Of a stretch of DNA of 64,000 bases, positions 53,745 to 62,935 are shown piece by piece. The notes below the pieces were generated by a model that was not told the origin of the DNA, did no database searches, and was given only the letters and a program-made list of their open reading frames with translations. Location: NCBI RefSeq assembly GCF_041320705.1, contig NZ_JBGGTQ010000002.1:310001-374000 (forward strand), given 5' to 3'. Positions within the stretch are counted from its first letter, which is position 1, and each line of letters begins with the position of its first letter. The translations under genes and the position numbers were made by a program. The DNA comes from Kineococcus mangrovi (lineage in GTDB: Bacteria > Actinomycetota > Actinomycetes > Actinomycetales > Kineococcaceae).

Positions 53745-55049
53745 GTCCAGGGCCAGCCCACGCCGTTCGGGCAGCAGGAAGCTCGCCGACGCCGCCACGG
53801 CGAACGCGACGCCGAACACCACGAACACGAGGGGCCTCCCGCCGCCGTCGGACAGGAACGGCACCGACAGCGGCGCGAGGATCGAGGCGATCCGCCCGAA
53901 CCCCGCCGCCGCGCCGGTGCCGCGCCCGCGGACGCTCGTCGGGTACACCTCGGGCGTCACGGCGTACAGCGCCCCCCACGCCCCGAGGTTGCAGAACGAC
54001 AGGGCCATCCCCGCCGCGAGGATCGAGCCCGGGGTGTCGGCACCCGCGTAGGCGAGGGCCGAGACCGCCGAGCCCAGCAGGAACACCGACAGCGTCCGGC
54101 GCCGGCCCCACGTCTCGACGAGGATTGCCGCCACCGCGTACCCCGGCAGCTGGGCGAGGGTGATGAGGAGGGTGAACTCCAGGGACCGGACGAGGGTGAA
54201 CCCGTCGTCCAGGAGCAGGCTCGGGATCCAGGTGAAGGCGCCGTAGTAGCTGAAGTTCACGAAGAACCACACGATCCACAACCCGGCCGTCCGGCGGCGC
54301 AGACCCCCCGACCAGATGCCCCGCCCCGCGACCGGGGGCGGGTCCGGCACCAGCGGGGCGTCCGAGGCCCGCCCCGCCGCCGCCTCGAACTCCCGGACGA
54401 CCCGCGCAGCCTCCCCGGTCCGCCCCCGCGACAGCAGGAACCGCACGGACTCCGGCAACCCCCACCGCACGACCACGGCGTACAGCGCCGGAAGCGCACC
54501 CAGCGCGAGGGCCCACCGCCACCCGTCGTCGGAGGTGGGGACGAGCCAGAAACCCACGAGGGCGGCCAGCGTCCAGCCCACGGCCCAGAACGCCTCGAGC
54601 ACCACGACGACCCGGCCGCGGATGCGGCGCGGGGCGAACTCGCTCACCAGCGTGGAGGCGACGGGCAGTTCGGCGCCGAGCCCGAGACCCACGAGGAACC
54701 GGAACACGAGCAGGGCCGCCAGCGACCAGGACAACGCGGCGGCGCCGGTGGCCAGGCCGTAGACGAGCAGCGTGAGGGCGAACACCTGCCGGCGGCCGAT
54801 GCGGTCGGCCAGCAGACCACCGAGCGTCGCCCCGAGCGCCATCCCGGCGAACCCCACCGAGGCGATCCAGGACTGCTCGGTGGCGGTGAGGTTCCACTGC
54901 ATCCTGAGCGCGAGGAGGACGTAGGCGACGAGACCGACGTCGAAGGCGTCGAGCGCCCAGCCCACCCCCGACCCCAGCAGCAGACGGCGGTGCCGGGAGG
55001 TGAACGGCAGCGCGTCGAGACGTTCGGAGACGGTGACGGGCTGGCTCAC
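53742..55049 (-). CDS. MFS transporter (sugar/acid porter-like)
   Basis: A 435-residue, 12-helix transporter. ALDAFDVGLVAYVLLAL in helix 1, LADRIGRRQVFAL (MFS loop 2-3 motif), RFLVGLGLGAELPVASTLVS with SEFAPRRIRGR, and PEVYPTSVRGRGTGAAAGFG in the second half are typical of the SV2/AAHS-like metabolite:H+ symporter group. It probably imports an organic acid or sugar by proton symport. GTG 55049. It lies 10 bp downstream of the SDR gene on the same strand, so the two may be one unit. Confidence 0.9.
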   Translation of the reverse strand: MSQPVTVSERLDALPFTSRHRRLLLGSGVGWALDAFDVGLVAYVLLALRMQWNLTATEQSWIASVGFAGMALGATLGGLLADRIGRRQVFALTLLVYGLATGAAALSWSLAALLVFRFLVGLGLGAELPVASTLVSEFAPRRIRGRVVVVLEAFWAVGWTLAALVGFWLVPTSDDGWRWALALGALPALYAVVVRWGLPESVRFLLSRGRTGEAARVVREFEAAAGRASDAPLVPDPPPVAGRGIWSGGLRRRTAGLWIVWFFVNFSYYGAFTWIPSLLLDDGFTLVRSLEFTLLITLAQLPGYAVAAILVETWGRRRTLSVFLLGSAVSALAYAGADTPGSILAAGMALSFCNLGAWGALYAVTPEVYPTSVRGRGTGAAAGFGRIASILAPLSVPFLSDGGGRPLVFVVFGVAFAVAASASFLLPERRGLALD

Positions 55050-55059
55050 GCACCCGAGC

Positions 55060-55851
55060 CTAGATGGTGGCGACGGACCCGGAGTCGACGCGGTAGTTGC
55101 TGCCGTTGACGAAACTGGCCCGTTCGGAGGCCAGGAACGCGATGACCGCGGCGACCTCCTCCGGTTCCCCGCGCCGCTTCAGCTCCATGAACGGGCGTTC
55201 CTCGTCCAGGAAGCTGGTGATGGCTTCCTCGACGCTGACCCCGAGTTCGGAGGAGCGCTTCTCCATCATCTTGTCGGTCATCGGGGTGGAGATGAACGCC
55301 GGGGACACGGCGTTGACGAGGATCCCCTCACCGCCGTACGTCTTCGACAACCCCTTGACCAGGCTCAGCACCGCGGCCTTGGCCGCGCAGTACGGCAGTT
55401 CGTCGGAGTACGGCTGGACGGCGTCCTCGGAGGCGAGCAGGACGATCCGCCCCCAGCCCTTGCCGCGCATCCCGTCGAGGAACGTGCGGACCACCCGGAC
55501 GGCGGAGAAGAAGTCGATCTCGAGGGTGGAGCGCCAGCCCTCCTCGTCGATCTCGTGGAAGAGCCCCTGAGCGCCGGTGACGCCCGCGGCGTGGACGAGG
55601 ACGTCGGGGTCACCCACGCCCACGACGACCTCGCGGTGCAACCGGGCGACGTCGTCGGGGTCGGTCAGGTCCGCGGCGACGGCGAGGACGTCCCCGGGCA
55701 GCTTCGCCGCCGCCGCCTCCAGCGAGTCCGCGTCCACGTCGGTGATCGCGACCTTCGCGCCCTCCTCCAGGAGCAGACGCGCTGTGTGCCAACCGATACC
55801 GGAATCGCCGCCCGTGACCAGGGCGACGCGTCCCGCGAGTTCGAGATCCAT
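55060..55851 (-). CDS. short-chain dehydrogenase/reductase
   Basis: A 263-residue SDR: cofactor motif TGGDSGIGWHTARLLLEEG, Ser in VLLASEDAVQ, Tyr/Lys in YCAAKAAVLSLVKGL, and C-terminal NYRVDSGSVATI. Substrate unknown. ATG 55851 is 7 nt after TAGCGT, so leaderless. The MFS gene follows at 10 bp, hinting at uptake and oxidation of one compound. Confidence 0.9.
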   Translation of the reverse strand: MDLELAGRVALVTGGDSGIGWHTARLLLEEGAKVAITDVDADSLEAAAAKLPGDVLAVAADLTDPDDVARLHREVVVGVGDPDVLVHAAGVTGAQGLFHEIDEEGWRSTLEIDFFSAVRVVRTFLDGMRGKGWGRIVLLASEDAVQPYSDELPYCAAKAAVLSLVKGLSKTYGGEGILVNAVSPAFISTPMTDKMMEKRSSELGVSVEEAITSFLDEERPFMELKRRGEPEEVAAVIAFLASERASFVNGSNYRVDSGSVATI

Positions 55852-55895
55852 GCCACTCACGCTAGGCACGGCTCAGCAGCACCGCGCGGCGAAAC

Positions 55896-56648
55896 TCACC
55901 GGGGTGCGCGCCGCCACACCGACCGCGGGGTGACGGCCATGGCCGCGGCCAGCGCGCGCAAGGCCCCCGGCACCCACACCACCTCCCGACCCGCGGCCAG
56001 CCCGGCGGCCACGGCGTCGGCCACCTGGGCGGGCGTACTGGCGAGCGGCGCCGGCGACATCCCCGCCGTCATCCGGCCGACGACGAACCCCGGCCGGACG
56101 AGCAGCAGCCGGACCCCGCTGCCGTGGAGCGCGTCCGCGAGGCCGGAGGCGAACCCGTCCAGGCCGGCCTTGGCCGAGCCGTAGACGTAGTTCGCGCGCC
56201 GCACCCGGGCCCCGGCGATGGAGGAGAACACGACGAGCCGCCCACCGCGCAGGGGCCGCAACAGGCGCGCCAGGTGGGACACGACGCTGACCTGCGCGAC
56301 GAAGTCGGTGTGCACGACGGCGAGGGCGTGCGCGACGTCGCGCTCGGCGCGGTCCTGGTCCCCGAGGACCCCGAACGCGACGACCACGTCCAGCGCACCG
56401 TGCCGGGCGACGAGGTCGGCGAGCAGCGGCCCGTGCGACGGCAGGTCGTCGGCGTCGAACTCCACCGTCTCGACGGTGGCGCCGAGGTCCTCCAACCGAG
56501 CGGTCTCGGCGGTCAGCTCACCGGACCGGCGTGCAGCCAGGACGACCGTCCGGGCGCCGGCGCGCACGAGCCGGTCGGCCACCTCGAGCCCGATCTCGCT
56601 GCGCCCGCCCAGCACCAGCACGGGGTCCACCCCGCGGTCCGCCGTCAT
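55896..56648 (-). CDS. DprE2-like SDR (decaprenylphosphoryl-2-keto-ribose reductase family)
   Basis: A 250-residue SDR resembling DprE2 over its length: VLVLGGRSEIGLEVADRLVR, then VVAFGVLGDQ, VFSSIAGARVRRANYVYGSA, KAGLDGFASGLADALHGSGV, LLVRPGFVVGRMT and ending TPRSVWRRAPR. DprE2 reduces the keto intermediate when decaprenylphosphoryl-ribose is epimerised to the arabinose donor of cell-wall arabinan. The DprE1 partner is not in this window. ATG 56648 fits the cofactor motif; an earlier in-frame start adds eight residues. Confidence 0.78.
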   Translation of the reverse strand: MTADRGVDPVLVLGGRSEIGLEVADRLVRAGARTVVLAARRSGELTAETARLEDLGATVETVEFDADDLPSHGPLLADLVARHGALDVVVAFGVLGDQDRAERDVAHALAVVHTDFVAQVSVVSHLARLLRPLRGGRLVVFSSIAGARVRRANYVYGSAKAGLDGFASGLADALHGSGVRLLLVRPGFVVGRMTAGMSPAPLASTPAQVADAVAAGLAAGREVVWVPGALRALAAAMAVTPRSVWRRAPR

Positions 56649-56732
56649 CCGTGCCCCCCGTCCGAGGACCACGCCGTGCTGCCCGGTCCCGGGCCCAGCC
56701 TGCCCGAGACCGGCGCTGCACCGGGAGGCGGG

Positions 56733-57578
56733 TCAGCGCAGCCGGGTCGCCAGGTGCACCTTGCTCCCGTCCCGACTGCGGACGGCGCTGCTCCACCCGT
56801 CGCCCTCGCGCCGCGCGACGTGCCGGACGGTGGACGGCAGGTGCAGGGGGGATCCGAAGTCCACCTCGTACCGTGCGGCCCCGAGGGCCGGACCGCCCAG
56901 GTCGGCCAGGGCACGGGAGGCGGTCCACATGCCGTGCGCGATGGCCCGGCGGAACCCGAACGCGCGGGCGGTGAGCGGGGAGACGTGGACGGGGTTCAGG
57001 TCCCCGCTGACGGCGCCGTACCGGCGGCCGAGGTCGGCGGGGACGCGCCAGAGCGTCCCCTGGCCCGCCGGGGCGTCCAGCCGGGCGGCGTCGCGCGGGA
57101 TCCCCGGCCAGTCCACGCCCCGGGCGAGGTACCGGCTCCGCCCGGTCCAGACGGGGGCCCGCTGTCCGGCGACGGTGAGCTCGGTGCGCAGCTCGACGGT
57201 CGCCCCGCGGCGGTGCGGGAGCATCCCGACCGCCCGCACGGACAGGTCGAACCGCTCGCCGACGCCGATCGCGCGCGTCTGCTCGAACTCCTGCTGCACG
57301 TGCAGGACGCCCACGACGGAGAAGGGGAACGGCTCGCGGACCATGAGGTCGACCTGGAGGCCGAAACCCGCGACCTGGGGGAACGGCAGCGGCACCTCGT
57401 CCCGGACGGGGAACCCCGTGAGGCGGCAGAACTCCGTCAGCCGGCCGGGGTCGAAGCGCTGGTCCCGCAGCACGACCCGGGTGCGGGGGAAGTCCAGCCG
57501 CCGGGTGGGCCGGTGCAGCAGGGACCGGGCGTAGAGCGCCGGGAAGGACGGTGGCGCGGTGAGTTCGCGGGTGTCCAT
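56733..57578 (-). CDS. MaoC-family dehydratase (double hot-dog)
   Basis: A 281-residue protein. The C-terminal hot-dog carries the hydratase-2 motif (YGAVSGDLNPVHVSPLTARA, then HGMWTASRALADL) with catalytic Asp and His. The N-terminal half is a degenerate hot-dog, as in single-chain enoyl-CoA hydratase 2. It hydrates enoyl-CoA in beta-oxidation or dehydrates in synthesis. ATG 57578 shares a base with the fabG stop (TGATG), completing a thiolase-FabG-MaoC operon. Confidence 0.88.
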   Translation of the reverse strand: MDTRELTAPPSFPALYARSLLHRPTRRLDFPRTRVVLRDQRFDPGRLTEFCRLTGFPVRDEVPLPFPQVAGFGLQVDLMVREPFPFSVVGVLHVQQEFEQTRAIGVGERFDLSVRAVGMLPHRRGATVELRTELTVAGQRAPVWTGRSRYLARGVDWPGIPRDAARLDAPAGQGTLWRVPADLGRRYGAVSGDLNPVHVSPLTARAFGFRRAIAHGMWTASRALADLGGPALGAARYEVDFGSPLHLPSTVRHVARREGDGWSSAVRSRDGSKVHLATRLR

Positions 57579-58900
57579 CACGCCCCCAGGAGGTTCTGGC
57601 CGCACACGCGCAGCACCTGGCCGTCCACGCCCGCCGCGTCGGGCCGGGCCAGCCAGGCGATCGTCTCGGCGACGTCGACCGGCAGGCCGCCCTGCTGCAG
57701 GCTGGAGGTCCGCCGACCGAGTTCGCGCGGGACGGGCGGCATGGCGGCCGTCATCGGGGTCTCGATGAAACCGGGCGCCACGGCGTTGACGGCGAAACCC
57801 CGTTCGGACAGCGGACCGGCGAGCGCCTGGACGAGCCCGACCAGACCCGCCTTGCTCGTCGCGTAGTTCGTCTGCCCCTTGGCCCCGGCGATGCCGTTCA
57901 TCGAGGACAGGCACACGAACCGCGCCCCCGGCGCCAGGGCCCCGGGGTGGTCCAGGAGGGCGGTGGTGAGGCGGATCGGCGCACCGAGGTTCACGGCGAG
58001 CACGGAACCCCAGGCGGCCTCGTCGAGGTTGACGAACGAGCGGTCACGGGTGATGCCGGCGTTGTGCACGACGACGTCGGCACCGTCGAACCGGTCGGCG
58101 AGGTGCTCGGCGAGCGTCCGCGGGGCGCTGTCGGCCGTGACGTCCAGGTGCAGCGTCGACCCGCCGACGCGGTTGGCGACGGTGGCGAGCTTCTGCCCGG
58201 AGGCGGCGATGTCGACGCAGACGACGTGGTGCCCGGACCGGGCCAGCACCTCGGCCGTGGCCGCGCCGATCCCCTGCGCCGCACCGGTGACGACGGCGAC
58301 GCGGTGGTCCCGCACGGGGTGCGGCTCCCCGGGCCCGACGACGATCGGCTGACCGTCGACGTAGGCGGAACGGGCCGAGCAGAAGAACTCCACCGCGCTG
58401 CGCAGGGCGGACGTGGCCCCCTCGGCGACGCGCAGGAGGTTCACGGTCGTGCCGCCGCGGGCCTCCTTGGCGAGGCTGCGGACGAAACCCTCCAGTCCCT
58501 GCTGGACGGCGCGTCCCTCGGGGTCCGCCACGTCCGACGGGACGGCGGACAGCACGAGGACCCGGCCGCGGGTGCGCTTGAAGTCCGCAGCGGTGGCGAG
58601 GAGCCCGGCGAGCTGGTCGACGGTCCGCAGCCCGGACGCGTCGACGACCAGGGCCCCCGGGCTCCCGGTCCCCGCGTCGTCGAACTCCGCCCCGGCGGAC
58701 CGCAGCGCGTCGCGGACGGCGTCGACGTGGGTGGCTCCGGTGAGCCCGGTGACGAGAGCGGGACCGGTCAGCAGGTCCTGCCCCTCCTCGTACCGGCGCA
58801 GGCGCGGAGGCCGCGGCAGGCCGGTGCGGGCCGCCAGGAACTTCCCGGGCCCGGTGCGGACGAAGGCGCCGTACGGGTCGCCGCCGCTCGCGCCGGCCAT
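57578..58900 (-). CDS. high-molecular-weight 3-oxoacyl reductase (FabG4-like)
   Basis: A 440-residue two-domain SDR. About 1-205 is a flavodoxin/Rossmann-like, probably non-catalytic domain. About 210-440 is a complete SDR (VTGAAQGIGAATAEVLARSG, SSMNGIAGAKGQTNYATSKA, FAVNAVAPGFIETPMTAAMP). This matches the actinobacterial FabG4 class, which uses NAD(H) and acts on acyl-CoA. In this operon it would oxidise 3-hydroxyacyl-CoA. Its start and stop share single bases with the thiolase stop and MaoC start. Confidence 0.9.
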   Translation of the reverse strand: MAGASGGDPYGAFVRTGPGKFLAARTGLPRPPRLRRYEEGQDLLTGPALVTGLTGATHVDAVRDALRSAGAEFDDAGTGSPGALVVDASGLRTVDQLAGLLATAADFKRTRGRVLVLSAVPSDVADPEGRAVQQGLEGFVRSLAKEARGGTTVNLLRVAEGATSALRSAVEFFCSARSAYVDGQPIVVGPGEPHPVRDHRVAVVTGAAQGIGAATAEVLARSGHHVVCVDIAASGQKLATVANRVGGSTLHLDVTADSAPRTLAEHLADRFDGADVVVHNAGITRDRSFVNLDEAAWGSVLAVNLGAPIRLTTALLDHPGALAPGARFVCLSSMNGIAGAKGQTNYATSKAGLVGLVQALAGPLSERGFAVNAVAPGFIETPMTAAMPPVPRELGRRTSSLQQGGLPVDVAETIAWLARPDAAGVDGQVLRVCGQNLLGA

Positions 58901-60141
58901 CAGGCTTCCACCAGCGCGACGATGCCCTGACCGCCCGCGGCGCAGACGGAGATGAGCGCCCGGCCACCGCCGCGCTCGTGCAGGAGCTTCGCGGTGGTCG
59001 CGAGCAGGCGGGCCCCCGTCGCCGCGAACGGGTGGCCGGTGGCCAGCGAGGACCCCGCCACGTTGAGCTTCTCGCGCGGGACGGCGCCCAGCCCCCTGTC
59101 CTCCCACGCGGAGAGCGTGGCGAGGACCGTCGAGGCGAACGCCTCGTGCACCTCCACGAGGTCGAGGTCACCCAGGCTCAGACCGTGCCGGGCGAGCAGG
59201 CGCGGGGCCGCCTCGACGGGGGCGGTGAGCAGACCCTCCCCGTGCACGTGGTCGACCGCCGCGGTCTCGGCGTCCAGCAGGTGGGCCAGGACGGGCAGCC
59301 GGCGCTGGGCGGCCCACTCGTCGGAGGCCAGCAGGACGGCGGCCGCGCCGTCGGTCAGCGGGGTGGAGTTGCCCGCCGTCATCGTCGCCTCGCCGTCCAG
59401 GTCGCGCCCGAACACCGGCTTCAGCGCGGCCAGCTTCTCCAGCGTGGTGTCCGGGCGCAGCAGGTCGTCCCGGCGGACCCCGAGGTAGGGCGTCAGCAGG
59501 TCGTCGAAGAACCCGCGCTCGTACGCGGCGGCGAGGTTGCGGTGGCTGGCCAGGGCCAGCTCGTCCTGCGCCTGGCGGGTCACGCCGGACGCCAGGGCGG
59601 TGCGCGCCGCGTGCTCGCCCATCGACAGCCCCGTGCGGGCCTCGGCGTTGCGCGGCGGGAGCGGGCGCAGCTGCCCCGGGCGCAGCTTCGCGACGGCCGC
59701 CAGCCGCTGCCCGGCGGTGCGGGCGCGGGACAGCTCCAGCAGCACGCGGCGCAGGCCGTCGTCGACGGCGATGGGCGCGTCGGACGCCGAGTCGGTGCCC
59801 CCGGCGATGCCCGCCTCGATCTGGCCGAGGGCGATCTTGTTGGCGACGAGGACGGCCGTCTCCAGGCCCGTCGCGCACGCCTGCTGGACGTCGTACGTCG
59901 GGGTGGCCGGGTCCAGGGCCGTCGAGAGGACGGCCTCGCGGGTGAGGTTGAGGTCGCGGCTGTGCTTGAGGACGGCCCCGGCGACGACCTCCCCCAGGCG
60001 CTCCCCGGCCAGGCCGTAGCGGGCGACGAGCCCGTCGAGGGCGGCCACGAGCAGGTCCTGCGCCGAGACGTGCGCGTACCGCCGTCCGGCGCGGACGAAC
60101 GGTGTGCGGTTGCCTCCGACGATCGCGGCTCTGCGTGTCAC
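58900..60141 (-). CDS. acetyl-CoA acetyltransferase (thiolase)
   Basis: A 413-residue thiolase: nucleophile Cys in VQQACATGLETAVLVANKIA, EVHEAFASTVLATLSAWEDR, NVAGSSLATGHPFAATGARL and second catalytic Cys in ISVCAAGGQGIVALVE. It cleaves 3-ketoacyl-CoA with CoA, the last beta-oxidation step. GTG 60141 has GGGAGA upstream. It leads the operon, divergent from tetR across a perfect operator. Confidence 0.94.
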   Translation of the reverse strand: MTRRAAIVGGNRTPFVRAGRRYAHVSAQDLLVAALDGLVARYGLAGERLGEVVAGAVLKHSRDLNLTREAVLSTALDPATPTYDVQQACATGLETAVLVANKIALGQIEAGIAGGTDSASDAPIAVDDGLRRVLLELSRARTAGQRLAAVAKLRPGQLRPLPPRNAEARTGLSMGEHAARTALASGVTRQAQDELALASHRNLAAAYERGFFDDLLTPYLGVRRDDLLRPDTTLEKLAALKPVFGRDLDGEATMTAGNSTPLTDGAAAVLLASDEWAAQRRLPVLAHLLDAETAAVDHVHGEGLLTAPVEAAPRLLARHGLSLGDLDLVEVHEAFASTVLATLSAWEDRGLGAVPREKLNVAGSSLATGHPFAATGARLLATTAKLLHERGGGRALISVCAAGGQGIVALVEA

Positions 60142-60189
60142 GGGTCTCCCTGCGGTCCGAGTGGGCGAAGTCCTCCGAAGTTAACAGGT

Positions 60190-60214
60190 ACTCCGGGTAC
60201 CCGATACCCGGAGT
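60190..60214. promoter_or_regulatory. perfect TetR-type operator in the lipid divergon
   Basis: ACTCCGGGTA-CCCGA-TACCCGGAGT: perfect 10-bp arms, 5-nt spacer. It lies 49 bp from the thiolase start and 19 bp from the TetR start, covering the space where both promoters must sit (TACCGT at 60221-60226 for tetR; TAACTT on the minus strand for thiolase). Confidence 0.75.
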
Positions 60215-60232
60215 GCGAGGTACCGTCGAGGA

Positions 60233-60901
60233 GTGGAGGTCATCGAGGACGGCACCGCCGTCGCAGCCGTCGCGACCGAGGACGGGCGCCGGACCCGCTG
60301 GGCCGAGCACCGCCGTCGCCGGCGCGAGGAGCTCGTGACCGCCGCCCTGCGGGCCATCACGGCCAAGGGGGCCGGGGTCGGGATGGACGAGGTCGCCGCC
60401 GCCGCCGGCACGAGCAAGACCGTCCTGTACCGCCACTTCGCGGACAAGGAGGACCTCTACCTCGCCGTCGCCGAGCGGGTGAACGCGCGCATCCTGCGCG
60501 AACTGTCCCGGGCCGTCGACAGCGCCGACGACCCCCGCGCCGGCCTCGTCGCGATCATCGGCGCCTACGTGCGGATGGTGGAGGCCGACCCGGAGGTCTA
60601 CCGGTTCGTCGTCTCGCACCCCTTCCTCGAACGCCCCCTCACCACCGACCCCGTCCAGCGGATCTCCGGCACGATCGCCGCCGAGACCGCCCGCACCATC
60701 ACCGCGCACCTGCGGGTGGGCGGCGCCCGCGGAGCCTCCGCGGACGTCCTGGCGCACGGGGTCATCGCGATGATCCGCACCGCCGCGGACCGGTGGATCT
60801 CCACCCCCGACCGCGTCCCCGCCGACACGCTCGTCGCCGATCTCACGCAACTCGCCTGGGGCGGCCTGCAGGCCGTCCTGACCCCGGAGGAGGTTCAGTG
60901 A
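60233..60901 (+). CDS. TetR-family transcriptional regulator
   Basis: 222 residues: HTH in LVTAALRAITAKGAGVGMDE, then VAAAAGTSKTVLYRHFADKE, and an all-helical ligand domain. It likely senses an acyl-CoA and releases the palindrome upstream, derepressing both the thiolase operon and its own acyl-CoA oxidase operon. GTG 60233 is 6 nt after TACCGT, a leaderless start. Confidence 0.92.
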   Translation: MEVIEDGTAVAAVATEDGRRTRWAEHRRRRREELVTAALRAITAKGAGVGMDEVAAAAGTSKTVLYRHFADKEDLYLAVAERVNARILRELSRAVDSADDPRAGLVAIIGAYVRMVEADPEVYRFVVSHPFLERPLTTDPVQRISGTIAAETARTITAHLRVGGARGASADVLAHGVIAMIRTAADRWISTPDRVPADTLVADLTQLAWGGLQAVLTPEEVQ

Positions 60902-62883
60902 CCACCGTCGAACTGCCCGCAGGAACCCCCGTCGAGACCCCCGCCGCAGCGAGCGTCGCAGCACCGGCCGACCCGACCGCGCCGCTGGACACCGACGTGC
61001 TGCGCCGCCTGCTGGACGGCCGCTTCGCCGACGTCAAGGAGCAGTTCCGGGCCGAGGCGCCGGACCACCTGTTCAGCCCGTCGCACGACCTGACCACCGC
61101 CGAGCACCGTGACGTGACCCGCGCCCGGCTGCGCACGCTGGCCGAGCTGGGCGGTCACGAACTCGGGTTCTCCTCCCGGTACGGCGGTGGCGACAGCCCC
61201 GGTGGGCAGGTCGCCCAGTTCGAGATGCTCGGGTTCGGCGACGCCTCGCTCATGATCAAGTCCGGTGTCCAGTGGGGGTTGTTCGGCGGCGCCGTGCAGG
61301 CCCTGGGCACCGGGCGCCACCACGCCGAGCTCCTCGGCCCGCTGCTGCGCCTGGAACTGGTCGGCTGCTTCGGCATGACCGAGTCGGGGCACGGCTCGGA
61401 CGTGTCCTCGATCGGCACGACCGCGACGTACGACCCGGCCACCCGCGAGTTCGTGGTGCACACCCCCGAGGAGTCCTGCCGCAAGGACTACATCGGCGGG
61501 GCGGCCGAGGACGCCGACGTCGCCGTCGTGTTCGCCCAGCTCCTCACCGGCGGCGAGGGGCGCGGCGTGCACGCCTTCGTCGTCCCGCTGCGCCGCGACG
61601 GGCAGGACCTGCCCGGGGTCTGGCGCGGTGACGACGGCCGGAAGATGGGGCTGAACGGCGTCGACAACGGCCGGCTCGCCTTCGACCACGTCCGCGTCCC
61701 CCGCGAGGCGCTGCTCAACCGGTACGCCGACGTCGCCGAGGACGGCACCTACTCCTCCCCCATCGCCAGCGCCAACTCCCGGTTCTTCACGATGCTCGGC
61801 GCCCTGGTCAAGGGCCGGGTCAGCGTCTCCGGCGGGGCGCAGTCGCAGACGAAGGTCGCCCTGGAGATCGCCCTGCGCTACGGCGCCGGGCGCAAGCAGT
61901 TCAAGACCCCCGGCGGGTCCGAGGAGGTCACCGTCCTGGACTACCTGGCGCACCAGCGCCGCCTGCTGGTCCCCCTCGCCACGACGTACGCCCTGTCGTT
62001 CGCGCAGGACGAGCTCATGGGCGAGATGGACGAGCTGCTGCGCGTCCAGCTCGCGGGCGAGGAGGCCGACTCCGCGCGCCAGCGCGCCTTCGAGGCGCAC
62101 GCGGCCGCGATGAAGGTGGCCTCCACGTGGCACGCGACGCGGACGATCCAGACGTGCCGCGAGGCGTGCGGCGGCAACGGCTTCCTCGCCGACTCCCGGT
62201 TGCCGCTGCTGAAGGCGGACACCGACGTGTTCACCACGTTCGAGGGCGACAACACCGTCCTGCTGCAGCTCGTCGCGAAGGGCCTGCTGACGAGCTACGC
62301 CCAGCAGTTCTCCGACCTGGACACCCTGGGCATGGCCCGCTTCGCGACGAAGGACTTCATCTCCACCTACGCCGGGCGCAGCCCCGCGGCCTCGCTCGTC
62401 GCGGACGTCGTCGAAGCCGGCCGCGCCCCCGACGACCTGCACGACCGGGCGTGGCAGATCCGGATGCTCACCGACCGGGAACGGCACGTGGTGGAGTCGC
62501 TGGCCAAGCGCATGCGCAAGGCGCGCAGCAAGCCCGAGGGCGAGCGCTTCGCCGCCATCGACGACCTGCAGGACCACCTCCTGCTCGCCGGCCGGGCGCA
62601 CACCGACCGCATCGTCGCCGAGGCGTTCGCCGCCGCGATCGCGCGGTGCGAGGACCCGGCCGTCGCGGCCCTGCTCTCCGACGTCTGCGACCTGCACGTG
62701 CTGGCGCTGCTGGAGGCCGAGAAGGGCTGGTACCTGGAGCACCGCCGCATGACCACGTTGCGCGCCAAGGCCATCACGAGCGCCGTCAACGCGCTGTGCC
62801 GCAAGCTGCGCCCGCGCACCGAGGAACTGCTCGCCGGGTTCGGGACGCCGCGGCACTGGCTGGGGTCGCGCCTGGTCGGCTGA
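60898..62883 (+). CDS. acyl-CoA oxidase/dehydrogenase
   Basis: A 661-residue flavoenzyme. Middle domain GCFGMTESGHGSDVSSIGTT binds FAD; RKMGLNGVDNGRLAFDHVRV follows; the C-terminal part has EACGGNGFLADSRLPLLKAD and TFEGDNTVLLQLVAKGLLTS with the probable catalytic Glu. The length and second helical domain fit acyl-CoA oxidase rather than the 380-residue dehydrogenases. It introduces the trans-2 double bond, producing peroxide if an oxidase. GTG 60898 overlaps the tetR stop (GTGA). With thiolase, FabG and MaoC it completes a beta-oxidation set. Confidence 0.92.
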   Translation: MTTVELPAGTPVETPAAASVAAPADPTAPLDTDVLRRLLDGRFADVKEQFRAEAPDHLFSPSHDLTTAEHRDVTRARLRTLAELGGHELGFSSRYGGGDSPGGQVAQFEMLGFGDASLMIKSGVQWGLFGGAVQALGTGRHHAELLGPLLRLELVGCFGMTESGHGSDVSSIGTTATYDPATREFVVHTPEESCRKDYIGGAAEDADVAVVFAQLLTGGEGRGVHAFVVPLRRDGQDLPGVWRGDDGRKMGLNGVDNGRLAFDHVRVPREALLNRYADVAEDGTYSSPIASANSRFFTMLGALVKGRVSVSGGAQSQTKVALEIALRYGAGRKQFKTPGGSEEVTVLDYLAHQRRLLVPLATTYALSFAQDELMGEMDELLRVQLAGEEADSARQRAFEAHAAAMKVASTWHATRTIQTCREACGGNGFLADSRLPLLKADTDVFTTFEGDNTVLLQLVAKGLLTSYAQQFSDLDTLGMARFATKDFISTYAGRSPAASLVADVVEAGRAPDDLHDRAWQIRMLTDRERHVVESLAKRMRKARSKPEGERFAAIDDLQDHLLLAGRAHTDRIVAEAFAAAIARCEDPAVAALLSDVCDLHVLALLEAEKGWYLEHRRMTTLRAKAITSAVNALCRKLRPRTEELLAGFGTPRHWLGSRLVG

Positions 62884-62935
62884 CCGGGGGGCGCGTGCCG
62901 GTGCTGCGGGCGCGCTGAGGACGTAGCCTGCGTCC

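Noticed and set aside
58978-60897. N-terminal extension of the acyl-CoA oxidase frame through the thiolase region
   Set aside because: It is antisense to thiolase and out of frame with TetR; the true start is the GTG overlapping the tetR stop.
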